A stretch of 43,042 nucleotides of DNA from Paenibacillus hunanensis (GCF_014645615.1 NZ_BMMB01000019.1:1-43042), one strand, 5' to 3'; positions 23,702 through 31,691 are shown, numbered from the stretch's first letter. Notes: generated by a model from the sequence alone, not told the origin. Made by a program: numbers and translations.

Positions 23702-24997
23702 TCAGTCCAGACCGAGCTTTTTGAAAATCGTATCTACATGCTTCAGATGCCATGCTGGATTAAACGCATCCTCGATCTCTTCACTGCTCAGCTGCGAGGT
23801 GATCTCCGGTGTCTCCGAAATAATATCTTTAAACGAACGCTGTTCTTCCCACGCCTGCATCGCACGCGGCTGTACCGTATCGTATGCTTGCTCACGGCTC
23901 ATGCCTTTGTCGATCAGCTTGGTCATCACACGACCGGAGAACGGTACGCCATACGTGCGCTGGATGTTACGCTGCATATTTTCTGGGAATACAGTCAGGT
24001 TTTTCACGATATTGCCAAAACGGTTCAGCATGTAGTTCAGCAGCATCGTCGCATCTGGCAAAATGATACGCTCTACGGATGAGTGCGAGATATCGCGCTC
24101 ATGCCACAGCGTTACATTTTCATACGCGGACACCATATGACCACGGATCACACGCGATAGACCGGAAATGTTCTCCGAGCCGATCGGGTTACGCTTGTGT
24201 GGCATCGCAGACGAGCCTTTTTGACCCTTAGCAAATGCTTCTTCCACCTCGCGGAATTCGCTCTTTTGCAGGGCGCGAATCTCGGTTGCAAATTTGTCGA
24301 GCGATGTTGCTACCAGTGCCAGTGTGGCCATATACTCGGCATGACGATCACGCTGCAAAGTTTGCGTGGAGATCGGCGCCGCCTTCGTACCCAGCTTGTT
24401 ACATACGAATTCTTCTACCGCTGGATCGATGTTGGCATATGTACCGACCGCACCGGAAATTTTACCGTACTGCACATTGTCAGCCGCATGACGGAAACGC
24501 TCCAGATTACGCTTCATTTCCTCATGCCACAGCGCCATTTTCAGACCGAATGTCGTTGGCTCCGCGTGTACGCCATGAGTACGTCCCATCATCGGCGTAT
24601 TTTTGTAAGCCAGTGCTTTTTCCTTCAAAATTTCAATAAAATTGATAATATCGCGTTCCAAAATTTCATTCGCCTGACGCAGCAGGTAACCGAGTGCAGT
24701 ATCCACCACATCGGTAGAAGTCAGACCATAATGCACCCATTTACGTTCCTCGCCCAGACTTTCGGATACGGCACGTGTAAAGGCGATCACATCATGACGT
24801 GTCTCCTGCTCAATCTCATAAATGCGGTCGATATCAAAGCTTGCATTCGCACGCAGCTTCTCTACGTCTTCCTTCGGAATCACACCCAGATCTGCCCATG
24901 CTTCACATGCGCAAATTTCCACTTCAAGCCATGCCTTGAATTTGTTTTCCTCACTCCAGATGTTGCGCATCTCCGGTCTGCTATAACGTTCAATCAT
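23702..24997 (-). CDS. purB: Adenylosuccinate lyase
   Basis: A 431-residue fumarase-superfamily enzyme that acts twice, on SAICAR and on adenylosuccinate. Seen: MIERYSRPEMRNIWSEENKF start, TSTDVVDTALGY, MGRTHGVHAEPTTFGLK (catalytic His), and the signature loop GSSAMPHKRNPIGSENI with the catalytic Ser. The start overlaps purK by 8 nt, and GGAGG lies about 13 nt upstream within purK. Confidence 0.97.
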   Translation of the reverse strand: MIERYSRPEMRNIWSEENKFKAWLEVEICACEAWADLGVIPKEDVEKLRANASFDIDRIYEIEQETRHDVIAFTRAVSESLGEERKWVHYGLTSTDVVDTALGYLLRQANEILERDIINFIEILKEKALAYKNTPMMGRTHGVHAEPTTFGLKMALWHEEMKRNLERFRHAADNVQYGKISGAVGTYANIDPAVEEFVCNKLGTKAAPISTQTLQRDRHAEYMATLALVATSLDKFATEIRALQKSEFREVEEAFAKGQKGSSAMPHKRNPIGSENISGLSRVIRGHMVSAYENVTLWHERDISHSSVERIILPDATMLLNYMLNRFGNIVKNLTVFPENMQRNIQRTYGVPFSGRVMTKLIDKGMSREQAYDTVQPRAMQAWEEQRSFKDIISETPEITSQLSSEEIEDAFNPAWHLKHVDTIFKKLGLD

Positions 24998-26183
24998 GAT
25001 ATGTTCTCGTCCTCCATATGTTGGTTTGCTCTATCCAATTCAGAGCGTCTTCACTATTATGACACAGCACATTGATATGTCCCATCTTACGTTTGTGTTT
25101 GGCCTCTTCTTTACCATATAAATGGTACTTCGGTATGACATTCAATCGCTCTGCTTCCGTATCTGCCACCAGCATACGCTGCTGTACCTCCGGCACATGC
25201 TCGCCAAGAATGTTCACCATCACGACGGGCATATGCAGCTTTGTACTACCAAGTGGCAAGCCGCAAATCGCTCGTACATGCTGCTCAAACTGTGAGGTCG
25301 CGCAGGCTTCCATTGTATAATGTCCCGAATTATGCGGTCTTGGTGCTAATTCATTCACATATAGCTCGCCACCCGCTGTGCAAAATAGCTCTACTGCCAG
25401 CAAGCCGACCGCATCCATCGATTCGGCAATCGCTGCTGCCATCTGCTCTGCACGGCGCTGTACCTCATCCGCTACACGTGCAGGCACAATCGACAGATGT
25501 AAAATATTATCGATATGAATATTTTCAGCGACCGGGAAAGTCTTGATCTCCCCATTGCTGCTACGAGCAGCGACGACAGACAGCTCACACGCGAAGTCGA
25601 TAAATTGCTCTACGACCAGATCGGTTCCTGCTGCGCTAAGCTCCTCGTATGCCTGTGCAGCCTGCTCCTCACTCCGAATGACGAATTGCCCTTTGCCATC
25701 ATAGCCGCCGGTTGCTGTCTTCATCACACACGGTGTACCAAAACGGCGTACCGCCTCCAGCGTCTGCTCTGCACTTTTCACCTCAGCATACGGGGCAACG
25801 GTTGCGCCTGCTGCCTCAATCGCTCGTTTCTCACGCAAACGATGCTGTGTGGTGTAGAGTAGCTTACTGCCCTGCGGCACGTAGGACTGATCTTCCAGCA
25901 ATGCGGCAACACCAGCATCCACATTTTCAAATTCATACGTGATCACATCCGCTTGCTCTGCAAGCTGCTTGGCCGCTTCCACATCATCATAATGCGCAAC
26001 GATCTGGCTGCTCACCTGTCCGCACGGTGCGTTGTCTGCCGGATCCAGTGTAACGAAACGGTAGCCAAGCGGCGCACCCTGTAGCACCATCATCCGTCCA
26101 AGCTGTCCACCGCCAAGTATCCCAATCGTCGAGCCTGGCTCAATGATACGACCCTTGCGTCCCTGTACAGATGGGTTCATCAT
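24990..26183 (-). CDS. purK: N5-carboxyaminoimidazole ribonucleotide synthase
   Basis: A 397-residue ATP-grasp enzyme that carboxylates AIR with bicarbonate. Seen: IGILGGGQLGRMMVLQGAPLG near the N terminus, VMKTATGGYDGKGQ (ATP loop), VEQFIDFACELSVVAARSS, and LAPRPHNSGHYTMEAC. The start overlaps the purE stop as ATGA; a second ATG follows at once. It provides the substrate for PurE, its upstream partner. Confidence 0.96.
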   Translation of the reverse strand: MMNPSVQGRKGRIIEPGSTIGILGGGQLGRMMVLQGAPLGYRFVTLDPADNAPCGQVSSQIVAHYDDVEAAKQLAEQADVITYEFENVDAGVAALLEDQSYVPQGSKLLYTTQHRLREKRAIEAAGATVAPYAEVKSAEQTLEAVRRFGTPCVMKTATGGYDGKGQFVIRSEEQAAQAYEELSAAGTDLVVEQFIDFACELSVVAARSSNGEIKTFPVAENIHIDNILHLSIVPARVADEVQRRAEQMAAAIAESMDAVGLLAVELFCTAGGELYVNELAPRPHNSGHYTMEACATSQFEQHVRAICGLPLGSTKLHMPVVMVNILGEHVPEVQQRMLVADTEAERLNVIPKYHLYGKEEAKHKRKMGHINVLCHNSEDALNWIEQTNIWRTRTYHD

Positions 26184-26677
26184 TCATCAGCTCCCAGTGT
26201 CTCGCTGGATTCCAGCACTTCCTGCTTAATGCGCTCACGGCGCTCGTTCAGGCGCTCTAGAATGGAACGATCAAATGCACCGAGCATCTGACCTGCTAGC
26301 AGTCCAGCGTTAATCGCGCCCGCTTTACCAATCGCTACGGTAGCAACCGGAATGCCGCCTGGCATTTGTACGATCGACAGCAGAGAATCGAGTCCGTTCA
26401 GCGCAGCCGATTTGACCGGTACGCCAATAACGGGAAGCAATGTTTTGGAAGCGATCATTCCCGGCAGATGCGCTGCGCCTCCGGCACCAGCGATAATTAC
26501 CTTAATGCCGCGATCCTGTGCTTCTTCGGCAAAACGAAACATCAAATCTGGTGTGCGATGTGCAGACACAACCTGCTTTTCATAAGGGATGCTCAGCTCG
26601 TCCAGCACCTGACAGGCATGCTGCATCGTTTCCCAATCTGACTTGCTGCCCATCACGACAGCGATCTGTACTGACAT
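26180..26677 (-). CDS. purE: N5-carboxyaminoimidazole ribonucleotide mutase, class I
   Basis: A 165-residue enzyme moving the carboxyl group of N5-CAIR to C4. Seen: VVMGSKSDWETM, VVSAHRTPDLMF (catalytic His), AGAGGAAHLPGMIAS and MPGGIPVATVAIGKAGA. First gene of the 12-gene pur operon; the 5' leader of about 420 nt upstream contains the guanine riboswitch and terminator. The ribosome site is AGGTAA, about 6 nt before the ATG. Confidence 0.97.
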   Translation of the reverse strand: MSVQIAVVMGSKSDWETMQHACQVLDELSIPYEKQVVSAHRTPDLMFRFAEEAQDRGIKVIIAGAGGAAHLPGMIASKTLLPVIGVPVKSAALNGLDSLLSIVQMPGGIPVATVAIGKAGAINAGLLAGQMLGAFDRSILERLNERRERIKQEVLESSETLGADE

Positions 26678-26770
26678 GACATTACCTACTTTCTGTGAAA
26701 GGATAAAGGTTCAATAGTCTAGCTACTCTATCTATCAAGCATAGCATTCGCTTGTTCGCGCAATGTTAGC

Positions 26771-26814
26771 GACTGGAAATGAATGACTATTTATCGACGT
26801 TTCGATTTCCAGTC
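26771..26814 (-). repeat. 10-bp hairpin between the riboswitch terminator and purE
   Basis: GACTGGAAAT at 26771-26780 and ATTTCCAGTC at 26805-26814 are exact complements with a 24-nt loop. It lies only 3 nt downstream of the terminator U-tract on the minus strand and about 95 nt before purE. It may protect or process the read-through transcript. Confidence 0.65.
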
Positions 26815-26816
26815 AG

Positions 26817-26866
26817 AAAAAAATCCGCAAACCCATGAGAAAACAGTTGTTTTCCAGGATTTCCGG
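26817..26866 (-). terminator. Riboswitch-controlled intrinsic terminator of the pur leader
   Basis: On the minus strand the stem AAATCC with GGATTT encloses GAAAACA-AC-TGTTTTC (26839-26854), followed by seven U (A run at 26817-26823 on the plus strand). The 5' arm overlaps TTCCGGACTACCGAGC (plus strand 26861-26876), which is nearly complementary in the transcript to the aptamer 3' end at 26996-27011. The two folds are therefore mutually exclusive. Confidence 0.8.
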
Positions 26867-26998
26867 ACTACCGAGCACCGAACGGATGAAATGCGGGTGC
26901 CTGACACGCCGGCTTCCTCGCTTGCATGGAGGATCGTACCGGATGTAGCAACAGCATGTAGACAGCCTGATGGCTGTACTACCTGTTCATTCCCTGCT

Positions 26999-27065
26999 CT
27001 CGTAGTCCGAAAATTTACGGTTTTCGGGTAGATACTTCCGGGCCTTATTCCCAGCGTTATACGAG
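26999..27065 (-). promoter_or_regulatory. Guanine riboswitch aptamer (purine class) of the pur operon
   Basis: A 67-nt aptamer, P1 CTCGTA/TACGAG. Core seen on the minus strand: TATAACGCTGGGAATAAGG, CCCGGAAGTATCTACC, CCGTAAAT and GGACTACG. These match the conserved purine-riboswitch junction and loops. The specificity position before the final TA of GGACTA is C, which pairs with guanine; adenine sensors have U here. Ligand binding stabilises P1 and so keeps the 3' segment (26996-27011) from pairing with the antiterminator at 26861-26876, allowing the terminator. Expected outcome: excess guanine or hypoxanthine turns pur off. Confidence 0.95.
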
Positions 27066-27104
27066 TCAAATCACAATTCACGTTATTTATAAGCTTCGTT
27101 ACAC

Positions 27105-27134
27105 AGTGTACCAATGAGTTCCATGGTATGTCAA
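27105..27134 (-). promoter_or_regulatory. pur operon promoter (SigA type)
   Basis: Minus strand: perfect -35 TTGACA (27129-27134), 18-nt spacer, -10 TACACT (27105-27110). Transcription would start about 27098, leaving roughly 30 nt before the aptamer. The PurR boxes lie immediately upstream. Confidence 0.75.
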
Positions 27135-27138
27135 CTTA

Positions 27139-27182
27139 AAAGGCGAACGTTAAAAAGTTCACATTTTTCATTGTTCGTATTT
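27139..27182. promoter_or_regulatory. Pair of inverted PurR boxes upstream of the pur promoter
   Basis: Two CGAAC cores in opposite orientation: AAGGCGAACGTT (core 27144-27148, plus strand) and AAATACGAACAAT (core 27173-27177, minus strand). The 13-bp boxes are separated by 18 bp, close to the 16-17 bp known for Bacillus subtilis PurR tandem boxes. They abut the -35. PurR itself is not in this window, so binding is inferred. Confidence 0.65.
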
Positions 27183-27228
27183 TGATGGTTTATTTCACTA
27201 CATAACTGCTGTAAAGCTTGAAAACAGC

Positions 27229-27294
27229 AAAAAAAACGCATCGTTATCGCCTTAGACCCTTTGGATGACAGAGAGTCTGGTGATAACAGTGCGT
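27229..27294 (-). terminator. Terminator of the aa:CP ligase gene
   Basis: Minus-strand stem from CGCACTGTTATC with GATAACgaTGCG, plus CCAGAC with GTCTaaGG inside, followed by eight U (A run 27229-27236). It separates the ligase gene from the pur promoter region. Confidence 0.8.
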
Positions 27295-27306
27295 CTTCGT
27301 TTAGAA

Positions 27307-27364
27307 AAGGGGATTACATGTAGCCGAATCCCTACGGCTTTATCCCCTTGCTGAAGAAATCAGC
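27307..27364 (-). repeat. Two further hairpins in the 3' UTR of the aa:CP ligase gene
   Basis: AAGGGGAT (27307-27314) with ATCCCCTT (27342-27349), enclosing AGCCG (27322-27326) with CGGCT (27335-27339); then GCTGA/TCAGC at 27350-27364. No U-tract. With the terminator they make a three-hairpin 3' end of unknown function. Confidence 0.6.
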
Positions 27365-27418
27365 GGATATCCTTTAGCATGGGGAGGACACAGGAATCTA
27401 CGATGAGATAGATGGTGC

Positions 27419-28852
27419 TTAACCGACCACTGCACAGTATTTATTGTTCAACATCTCCGTAATCGTACGAATCGAGGATAGATTCGCTACGGTCAGGTCT
27501 TGATCCTGAATGCGAATACCGAGCCGTTCTTCGAGACCGACAATCAGATCAATCGTGGTGATCGAGTCGAGCCCTGCTTGATTCAGGTCTTCATCTGGCT
27601 CCAGGTTTACTTCGGTCTGGAAAATATCGTGTAATACGTGCATGATAGCTTGCTCTGCGTCCTCGCTACAGCCTCTATGTGCGACAGGAGTAGCAGCTAC
27701 GGCTACCATCTGCTCTTGCTTTGGCGCTTGAATCGTAAAGGTCGGCCACTGGCTCTGATCGCGTCCATAGCGCTCCAGAAAGGCTTCCTTCCAGCGATCC
27801 ATACCAAATGCAACACAGCCTGAGTACATTCCATTGCCGTCCTCATCGCGAATATCATATTTGCCGCACAGTACATCCTCACAATAGTTAAACGAAGCAA
27901 TCGAGCTTTCCTGCCCATTATTGCGCATGGCTGCAAGCTCATACTTCGCATTGCTGACCATTTGATAGGCGCCCTTTGTTTTCACATCCTGGCTGAAAAA
28001 GAACGGGTCTGTCGCTGTTTCAATTTTGCCTGTTAAGCCAAGCCCCGTAAATAGCTCCCACACCTCATCCATAATCGCATTGCGTGTATCCATAACCCAC
28101 TGCTGATCACCGACGAATACAATCTCGCGCATCATGAATTCAGTGCGACGGAATTCATCCTTGCGCCAGGCGATCTCGTTACGGAAGCATTTCCCTTTCG
28201 CTGTCATAATGCGACGACTGCCTGAACGACTACCCTGCTGCTCCTCATAGCAATGATAGCAAATACAAGGCTGCAAAATTTCACCGGTTGGAACAAGTGA
28301 TTGATGATGCGAATGCGAAGCCGCTTGCTCGCGGAAACGATTAATCGTTTTAAATTGATGCGGCACAGTTGCCACACCGACAATATTTTGTGGGAAATTA
28401 ATATGGTACTGGTTGCGTGCCATATTGGCTTTGGTAAATGTAGAAGGATACTCACGAAGAACAGCGCCATGACGTCGCGCAATCTCGATAAAGGAACGAT
28501 CCAGCTGCTCCAGTAACGTAATATCCGTTTCATCCAGATAGGGAGCAGATACCGACGCTTCACTGGATACCGATGGAGATGACATCACTGACCGATCCGA
28601 GTCCGATTGATTGCTGCGCACGACGGTTTTACTAATGACACGGGTTTGCATCAGGCTATCACACAGGGCAGCATAGTCTTCGCGCAGCTCCTCTGCTTCC
28701 GCACTCTCCTCTGTATCCAGAGCGACGACAACGGTGTGATCCGTTTCCATATAGGTAACGCCTGTAATCGTTTCGGCTAGATAGGGAATGCGCTCCATGA
28801 GCAGGTCGAGCTTGCCTAACATCGATTCAGATACTTGCAGCTGTATTTCCAT
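27419..28852 (-). CDS. Amino acid:carrier-protein ligase (class II synthetase-like) fused to a C-terminal carrier protein
   Basis: A 477-residue protein. Residues about 1-75 form an unrecognised N-terminal domain and 76-105 a Ser-rich linker. Residues about 106-370 are a seryl-tRNA-synthetase-like core without the tRNA-binding coiled coil: motif 2-like FRNEIAWRKDEFRRTEF (223-239), MREIVFVG, and motif 3-like GCVAFGMDRW (345-354). Cys196 or a neighbour, Glu243 and Cys346 are placed like the zinc ligands of known aa:CP ligases. Residues about 396-477 are an acyl/peptidyl carrier domain with the phosphopantetheine site GLDS (Ser430). Known: aa:CP ligases adenylate Gly or Ala and load it on a separate carrier protein. 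Here both parts are one chain. No partner biosynthetic gene is adjacent, so the product is unknown. Own terminator; ribosome site GGGAG. Confidence 0.85.
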   Translation of the reverse strand: MEIQLQVSESMLGKLDLLMERIPYLAETITGVTYMETDHTVVVALDTEESAEAEELREDYAALCDSLMQTRVISKTVVRSNQSDSDRSVMSSPSVSSEASVSAPYLDETDITLLEQLDRSFIEIARRHGAVLREYPSTFTKANMARNQYHINFPQNIVGVATVPHQFKTINRFREQAASHSHHQSLVPTGEILQPCICYHCYEEQQGSRSGSRRIMTAKGKCFRNEIAWRKDEFRRTEFMMREIVFVGDQQWVMDTRNAIMDEVWELFTGLGLTGKIETATDPFFFSQDVKTKGAYQMVSNAKYELAAMRNNGQESSIASFNYCEDVLCGKYDIRDEDGNGMYSGCVAFGMDRWKEAFLERYGRDQSQWPTFTIQAPKQEQMVAVAATPVAHRGCSEDAEQAIMHVLHDIFQTEVNLEPDEDLNQAGLDSITTIDLIVGLEERLGIRIQDQDLTVANLSSIRTITEMLNNKYCAVVG

Positions 28853-29167
28853 CTATTATTGCTCCCTTCTCTATTGCATCATCTTATTGTTATCAGAGCC
28901 ATACCTTCAGAATTTAAAAGTAAATGATGAGCTCAGTAATCGTTCCGTACATCTTAGTTATTAACCTGTTTAACGAATAAATGATACTTTTGGATCAAGC
29001 TAAATCTGTTCATTTTCTTAAACACAATACACAACGTATAGATGTTATCGGCTGTTTCCGCTATTTTATTTGTAGTAATTTGGTAGGATTATACAAAAAA
29101 TAGCCAGTACACTTCCTAGGAAGCGTACTGGCTATCCGACTGCTTGATGCTATTGTAGTAGGTTGCT
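28853..29167. other. Intergenic region before the aa:CP ligase gene
   Basis: It contains the terminator of the universal stress gene (29095-29135) and then about 240 bp of AT-rich sequence. A promoter for the ligase is expected; a TATAAT-like TATAATCC follows the terminator on the minus strand (near 29087-29094), but without a good -35. No open frame is supported. Confidence 0.5.
29095..29135 (-). terminator. Terminator of the universal stress protein gene
   Basis: Arms ATAGCCAGTAC (29100-29110) and GTACTGGCTAT (29125-29135) are exact complements, with an inner palindrome CTTCCTAGGAAG (29112-29123); six U follow on the minus strand (29095-29100). Confidence 0.9.
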
Positions 29168-29608
29168 TTATTTTACGATCAATACCGGGATACGAGCGTG
29201 CTGCACCACATTGTGGCTCACACTACCAAGTACAAATTCACGAATGCTGCCCAGTCCGCGGCTACCGATGATGATCACATCAGAGTTATGGCTGTCAGCG
29301 AATTCAAGAATGCTCTGTGCAGCAGAGCCTTGAATCATTTCCACATCATATTTGTTTGTAATACCTGACTCATCCAGGCGACGCTTCGCTTCCTTCGCGG
29401 TCTGCATCGCCATCTCGTACAGCTCTTCATTCGACGTCGTTGGCACCGGTACAATGCCCTCGCCCATAAAGTAACGTGGAAAATCAAACACATGGATCGC
29501 GTCGATATGTGCCTCTGGATTCGCCTGAGCTAGCTCAATAGCACGATTAAGTGCCTTATTAGAAGCCTTAGAACCATCATAAGCAAGCAAAATGTTAGAA
29601 AATAGCAT
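29168..29608 (-). CDS. Universal stress protein, UspA family
   Basis: A 146-residue single-domain cytosolic protein. Seen: N-terminal ILLAYDGSKASNKALNRAIEL (nucleotide-binding strand-loop), and the C-terminal ATP-binding pattern IIIGSRGLGSIREFVLGSVS followed by HNVVQHARIPVLIVK. The Gly-x2-Gly-x9-Gly-Ser motif places it among the ATP-binding subclass. Single-gene unit with its own extended -10 promoter and a strong terminator. Physiological role (stress survival) is known only at family level. Confidence 0.93.
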   Translation of the reverse strand: MLFSNILLAYDGSKASNKALNRAIELAQANPEAHIDAIHVFDFPRYFMGEGIVPVPTTSNEELYEMAMQTAKEAKRRLDESGITNKYDVEMIQGSAAQSILEFADSHNSDVIIIGSRGLGSIREFVLGSVSHNVVQHARIPVLIVK

Positions 29609-29722
29609 GTTTGTTCCCCTCTCTTCTCAGCGTGATGCTGACTTCAAAATGATAGCCGCTGCCCGATTATTCGTGCCGCAGACGGTTATGTACAGGTTCG
29701 GGCAATTCTCTGGCACATCCCT

Positions 29723-29731
29723 ATTATATCA
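29723..29731 (-). promoter_or_regulatory. Extended -10 promoter of the universal stress gene
   Basis: Minus strand TGATATAAT: perfect -10 TATAAT (29723-29728) with the TGn extension. The -35 region is poor, as usual for extended -10 promoters. It lies 115 bp before the ATG. Confidence 0.6.
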
Positions 29732-29999
29732 CTGTTAACATATGAACAGCATCTAGCGATAGACCAAACCCTTTTTCTACTCAAGCAATACGCAGCTACA
29801 GATGCTATTCGATGCCTGTACAATGAATTACCCGCAACACTTTCCTGCTGAAACGAGAGAAGCATGCGTAACTACTCAGCAAGCAGATTCTGGTGTGGGC
29901 ATACTTTGACAGCATAGGCTTTACACTGGATTCGCATTACTTCACTGAATGATAGTCTTATATTTAACTGCTATTCATTTTTTATTCATGAACGGGCTG

Positions 30000-30005
30000 T
30001 ATAAT
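30000..30005 (+). promoter_or_regulatory. Probable -10 of the AraC-type regulator gene
   Basis: Perfect TATAAT 90 bp before the ATG; the preceding stretch is T-rich with no good -35, so an activator or autoregulation may be needed. Confidence 0.4.
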
Positions 30006-30094
30006 AACCATATAGATATGACGTTTACACAGTAGAAGCTTTCCATTTTCATGACTTCCTCTCACATATCAATTCTGATGAAAGGAGTACGCCG

Positions 30095-31084
30095 ATGAAT
30101 CAGAATCAGCTGGATACCTTTCTGCTCGAAAACAATCAGCGTCCTAAGCCAGACTGGCAACAAATTATCGAGGATGATCAGCCTCCATCTGTGATCGTAC
30201 AGGGACAGCAGGTCTATCTGTTCGATCTCAGTCTGAATATGACCCCTGTGCCGATCGAGGATAGTATTGCGATCTCTCAGCAGCTGCCCGGCGCATATAT
30301 TCCATTTCATATGCATCAATATATCGAGCTGATCTATGTCTATCGTGGACAATGTACGATCTCGCTACTGAATCAGCAGATCATGATGAACGAGGGCGAT
30401 ATCATTTTGATTGATAAGCAGACACCACATACCGTGAACGAGACGGGGAACGAGGATATTATTATCGATGTGAAGCTCAAACGCGATTATCTGTCTTCCA
30501 GCTTTTTAAGCCGCTTTGCCAGTATGAACACGACGAGTCAGTTCCTTATCCATTCGTTACTCGATAGCCGCCAGATGAATAGCTATCTGTATTTTGAAGC
30601 TAAGCCAGCGATGACGATTCGCGATACACTAGTGCGCATGATGTGCGAATACTTTGATCGGGATTTCTGCTCGGCAGAGCTGATTGATTCGTATTGCTTT
30701 ATTTTGTTCACTGAGCTTGTACGTCATAGCAGCACAGGCAGTCAGCAGGAACAGCACGAGCCTCGTGATCGGATGGTGCTGGAGATGCTGCGTTATATAC
30801 GTGAGCATTATCGTGATTGCAATCTGGTCGAGCTTGCTGAGCAATTCGGCTATCATCCGAACTATGTCTCTGCCTTTTTGAAAAAGGAAACCGGACACTC
30901 CTTCATGGATTTACTGCAAATGGAACGTCTGAACAAAGCAGCCTTATTTCTGACCAACTCCGAGATGCCCATTCCCGCGATTGCTGAGGAGGTTGGCTAT
31001 TCCAGCCCGTCCTTTTTTCATAAAAAATTCAAGGAGTATTTTGGATCGACGCCGAGCAGCTATCGTCAGCATATGCGTAGTTAA
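30095..31084 (+). CDS. AraC-family transcriptional regulator with cupin sensor domain
   Basis: A 329-residue cytosolic regulator. N-terminal cupin-type sensor with IPFHMHQYIELIYVYRGQC and MMNEGDIILIDKQTPHTV (about 65-115). C-terminal AraC double helix-turn-helix (about 228-325): NLVELAEQFGYHPNYVSAFLKKETGHSF and IPAIAEEVGYSSPSFFHKKFKEYFGSTPSSYR. ATG at 30095 has AAAGGAG 8 nt upstream. Proteins of this plan usually sense a sugar. It stands alone and no target gene lies directly next to it; the GH36 gene 0.8 kb away on the other strand is a possible target (inference). Confidence 0.92.
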   Translation: MNQNQLDTFLLENNQRPKPDWQQIIEDDQPPSVIVQGQQVYLFDLSLNMTPVPIEDSIAISQQLPGAYIPFHMHQYIELIYVYRGQCTISLLNQQIMMNEGDIILIDKQTPHTVNETGNEDIIIDVKLKRDYLSSSFLSRFASMNTTSQFLIHSLLDSRQMNSYLYFEAKPAMTIRDTLVRMMCEYFDRDFCSAELIDSYCFILFTELVRHSSTGSQQEQHEPRDRMVLEMLRYIREHYRDCNLVELAEQFGYHPNYVSAFLKKETGHSFMDLLQMERLNKAALFLTNSEMPIPAIAEEVGYSSPSFFHKKFKEYFGSTPSSYRQHMRS

Positions 31085-31204
31085 TATACGGGTAAACCGC
31101 CATTTCGCTTAGGTGCAAGCAGCATGCCAGCTGGATAACTCCTACAGGTACGAAAACAGCGCCACATTTCCCACCCATATCAAATGCATATATCAAAATA
31201 GACT

Positions 31205-31267
31205 GCACACAGCAAAGAACCGGAAGAACGCACATCATTAGCGTTGTTCCGGTTCTTTGCTGTGTGC
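31205..31267. terminator. Very long hairpin after the AraC-type gene, convergent with the DUF1294 gene
   Basis: An exact 21-bp stem (31205-31225 with 31247-31267), one mismatch, then AACGC/GCGTT, with a 9-nt loop. It lies between two converging genes and can serve both, but the U-tracts are weak (TTTT on the minus strand only). Confidence 0.65.
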
Positions 31268-31316
31268 ATGCTATCGATGCGGTATCCATAACGATAGCGT
31301 TGCTCCTATTTTAATT

Positions 31317-31604
31317 TTATCCCATCCGTAAACGGTAGAAAATATACCCGTATACCAGTACATTTAGTACCAGCAGCGCAGGCACGCCAAGCACAAAGGA
31401 ACGATGCTTTGTTTTGTGACGGCGGCTGATCATCGCCAGCCAAACGCCCGCCGCACCGCCGATAGCGGCTAACGTAAATAATGTCTTTTCAGGAATACGT
31501 TGACGACTGCGTCCACGTACAGCCCGACTTTTATCCAATGCCATCGTGCCATAAGCAATCCCATTAATGATTATCAGCCAGATGCCGAGAATCAGCTCGA
31601 TCAT
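31317..31604 (-). CDS. DUF1294 small membrane protein
   Basis: A 95-residue protein. ATG at 31604 (MIELILGIWLIIINGIAYG) is chosen because TGAGGGA lies about 9 nt upstream; the frame extends 18 codons further without support. Membrane segments at about 2-20, 43-60 and 74-92. Between them are the family's conserved MALDKSRAVRGRSRQRIPEKTL and AAIGGAAGVWLAMISRRHKTKH. Function of DUF1294 is unknown. Monocistronic, with its own promoter. Confidence 0.88.
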   Translation of the reverse strand: MIELILGIWLIIINGIAYGTMALDKSRAVRGRSRQRIPEKTLFTLAAIGGAAGVWLAMISRRHKTKHRSFVLGVPALLVLNVLVYGYIFYRLRMG

Positions 31605-31691
31605 AATTAATCCCTCATTCCAGCACATATACTCGTCCTTACTATCGAAAGCCCTCACCAGTTAACCAGTACAGGCAACAGAACTATGAAC

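Larger units (their letters stand above)
29609..30094. other. Divergent intergenic region between usp and the AraC-type regulator
   Basis: 486 bp with one promoter for each direction (usp at 29723-29731, regulator -10 at 30000-30005). A TTGACA at about 29908-29913 has no well-spaced -10. No open frame with a ribosome site and no strong palindrome were noted. Confidence 0.5.

Noticed and set aside
26999..27065. Adenine riboswitch
   Set aside because: The specificity base in GGACTA is C, not U; location before purE also fits guanine.
27419..28852. Seryl-tRNA synthetase
   Set aside because: The N-terminal tRNA-binding coiled coil is missing, the core has Cys/Glu/Cys in zinc-ligand positions and a carrier domain follows, so an aa:CP ligase is the better call.
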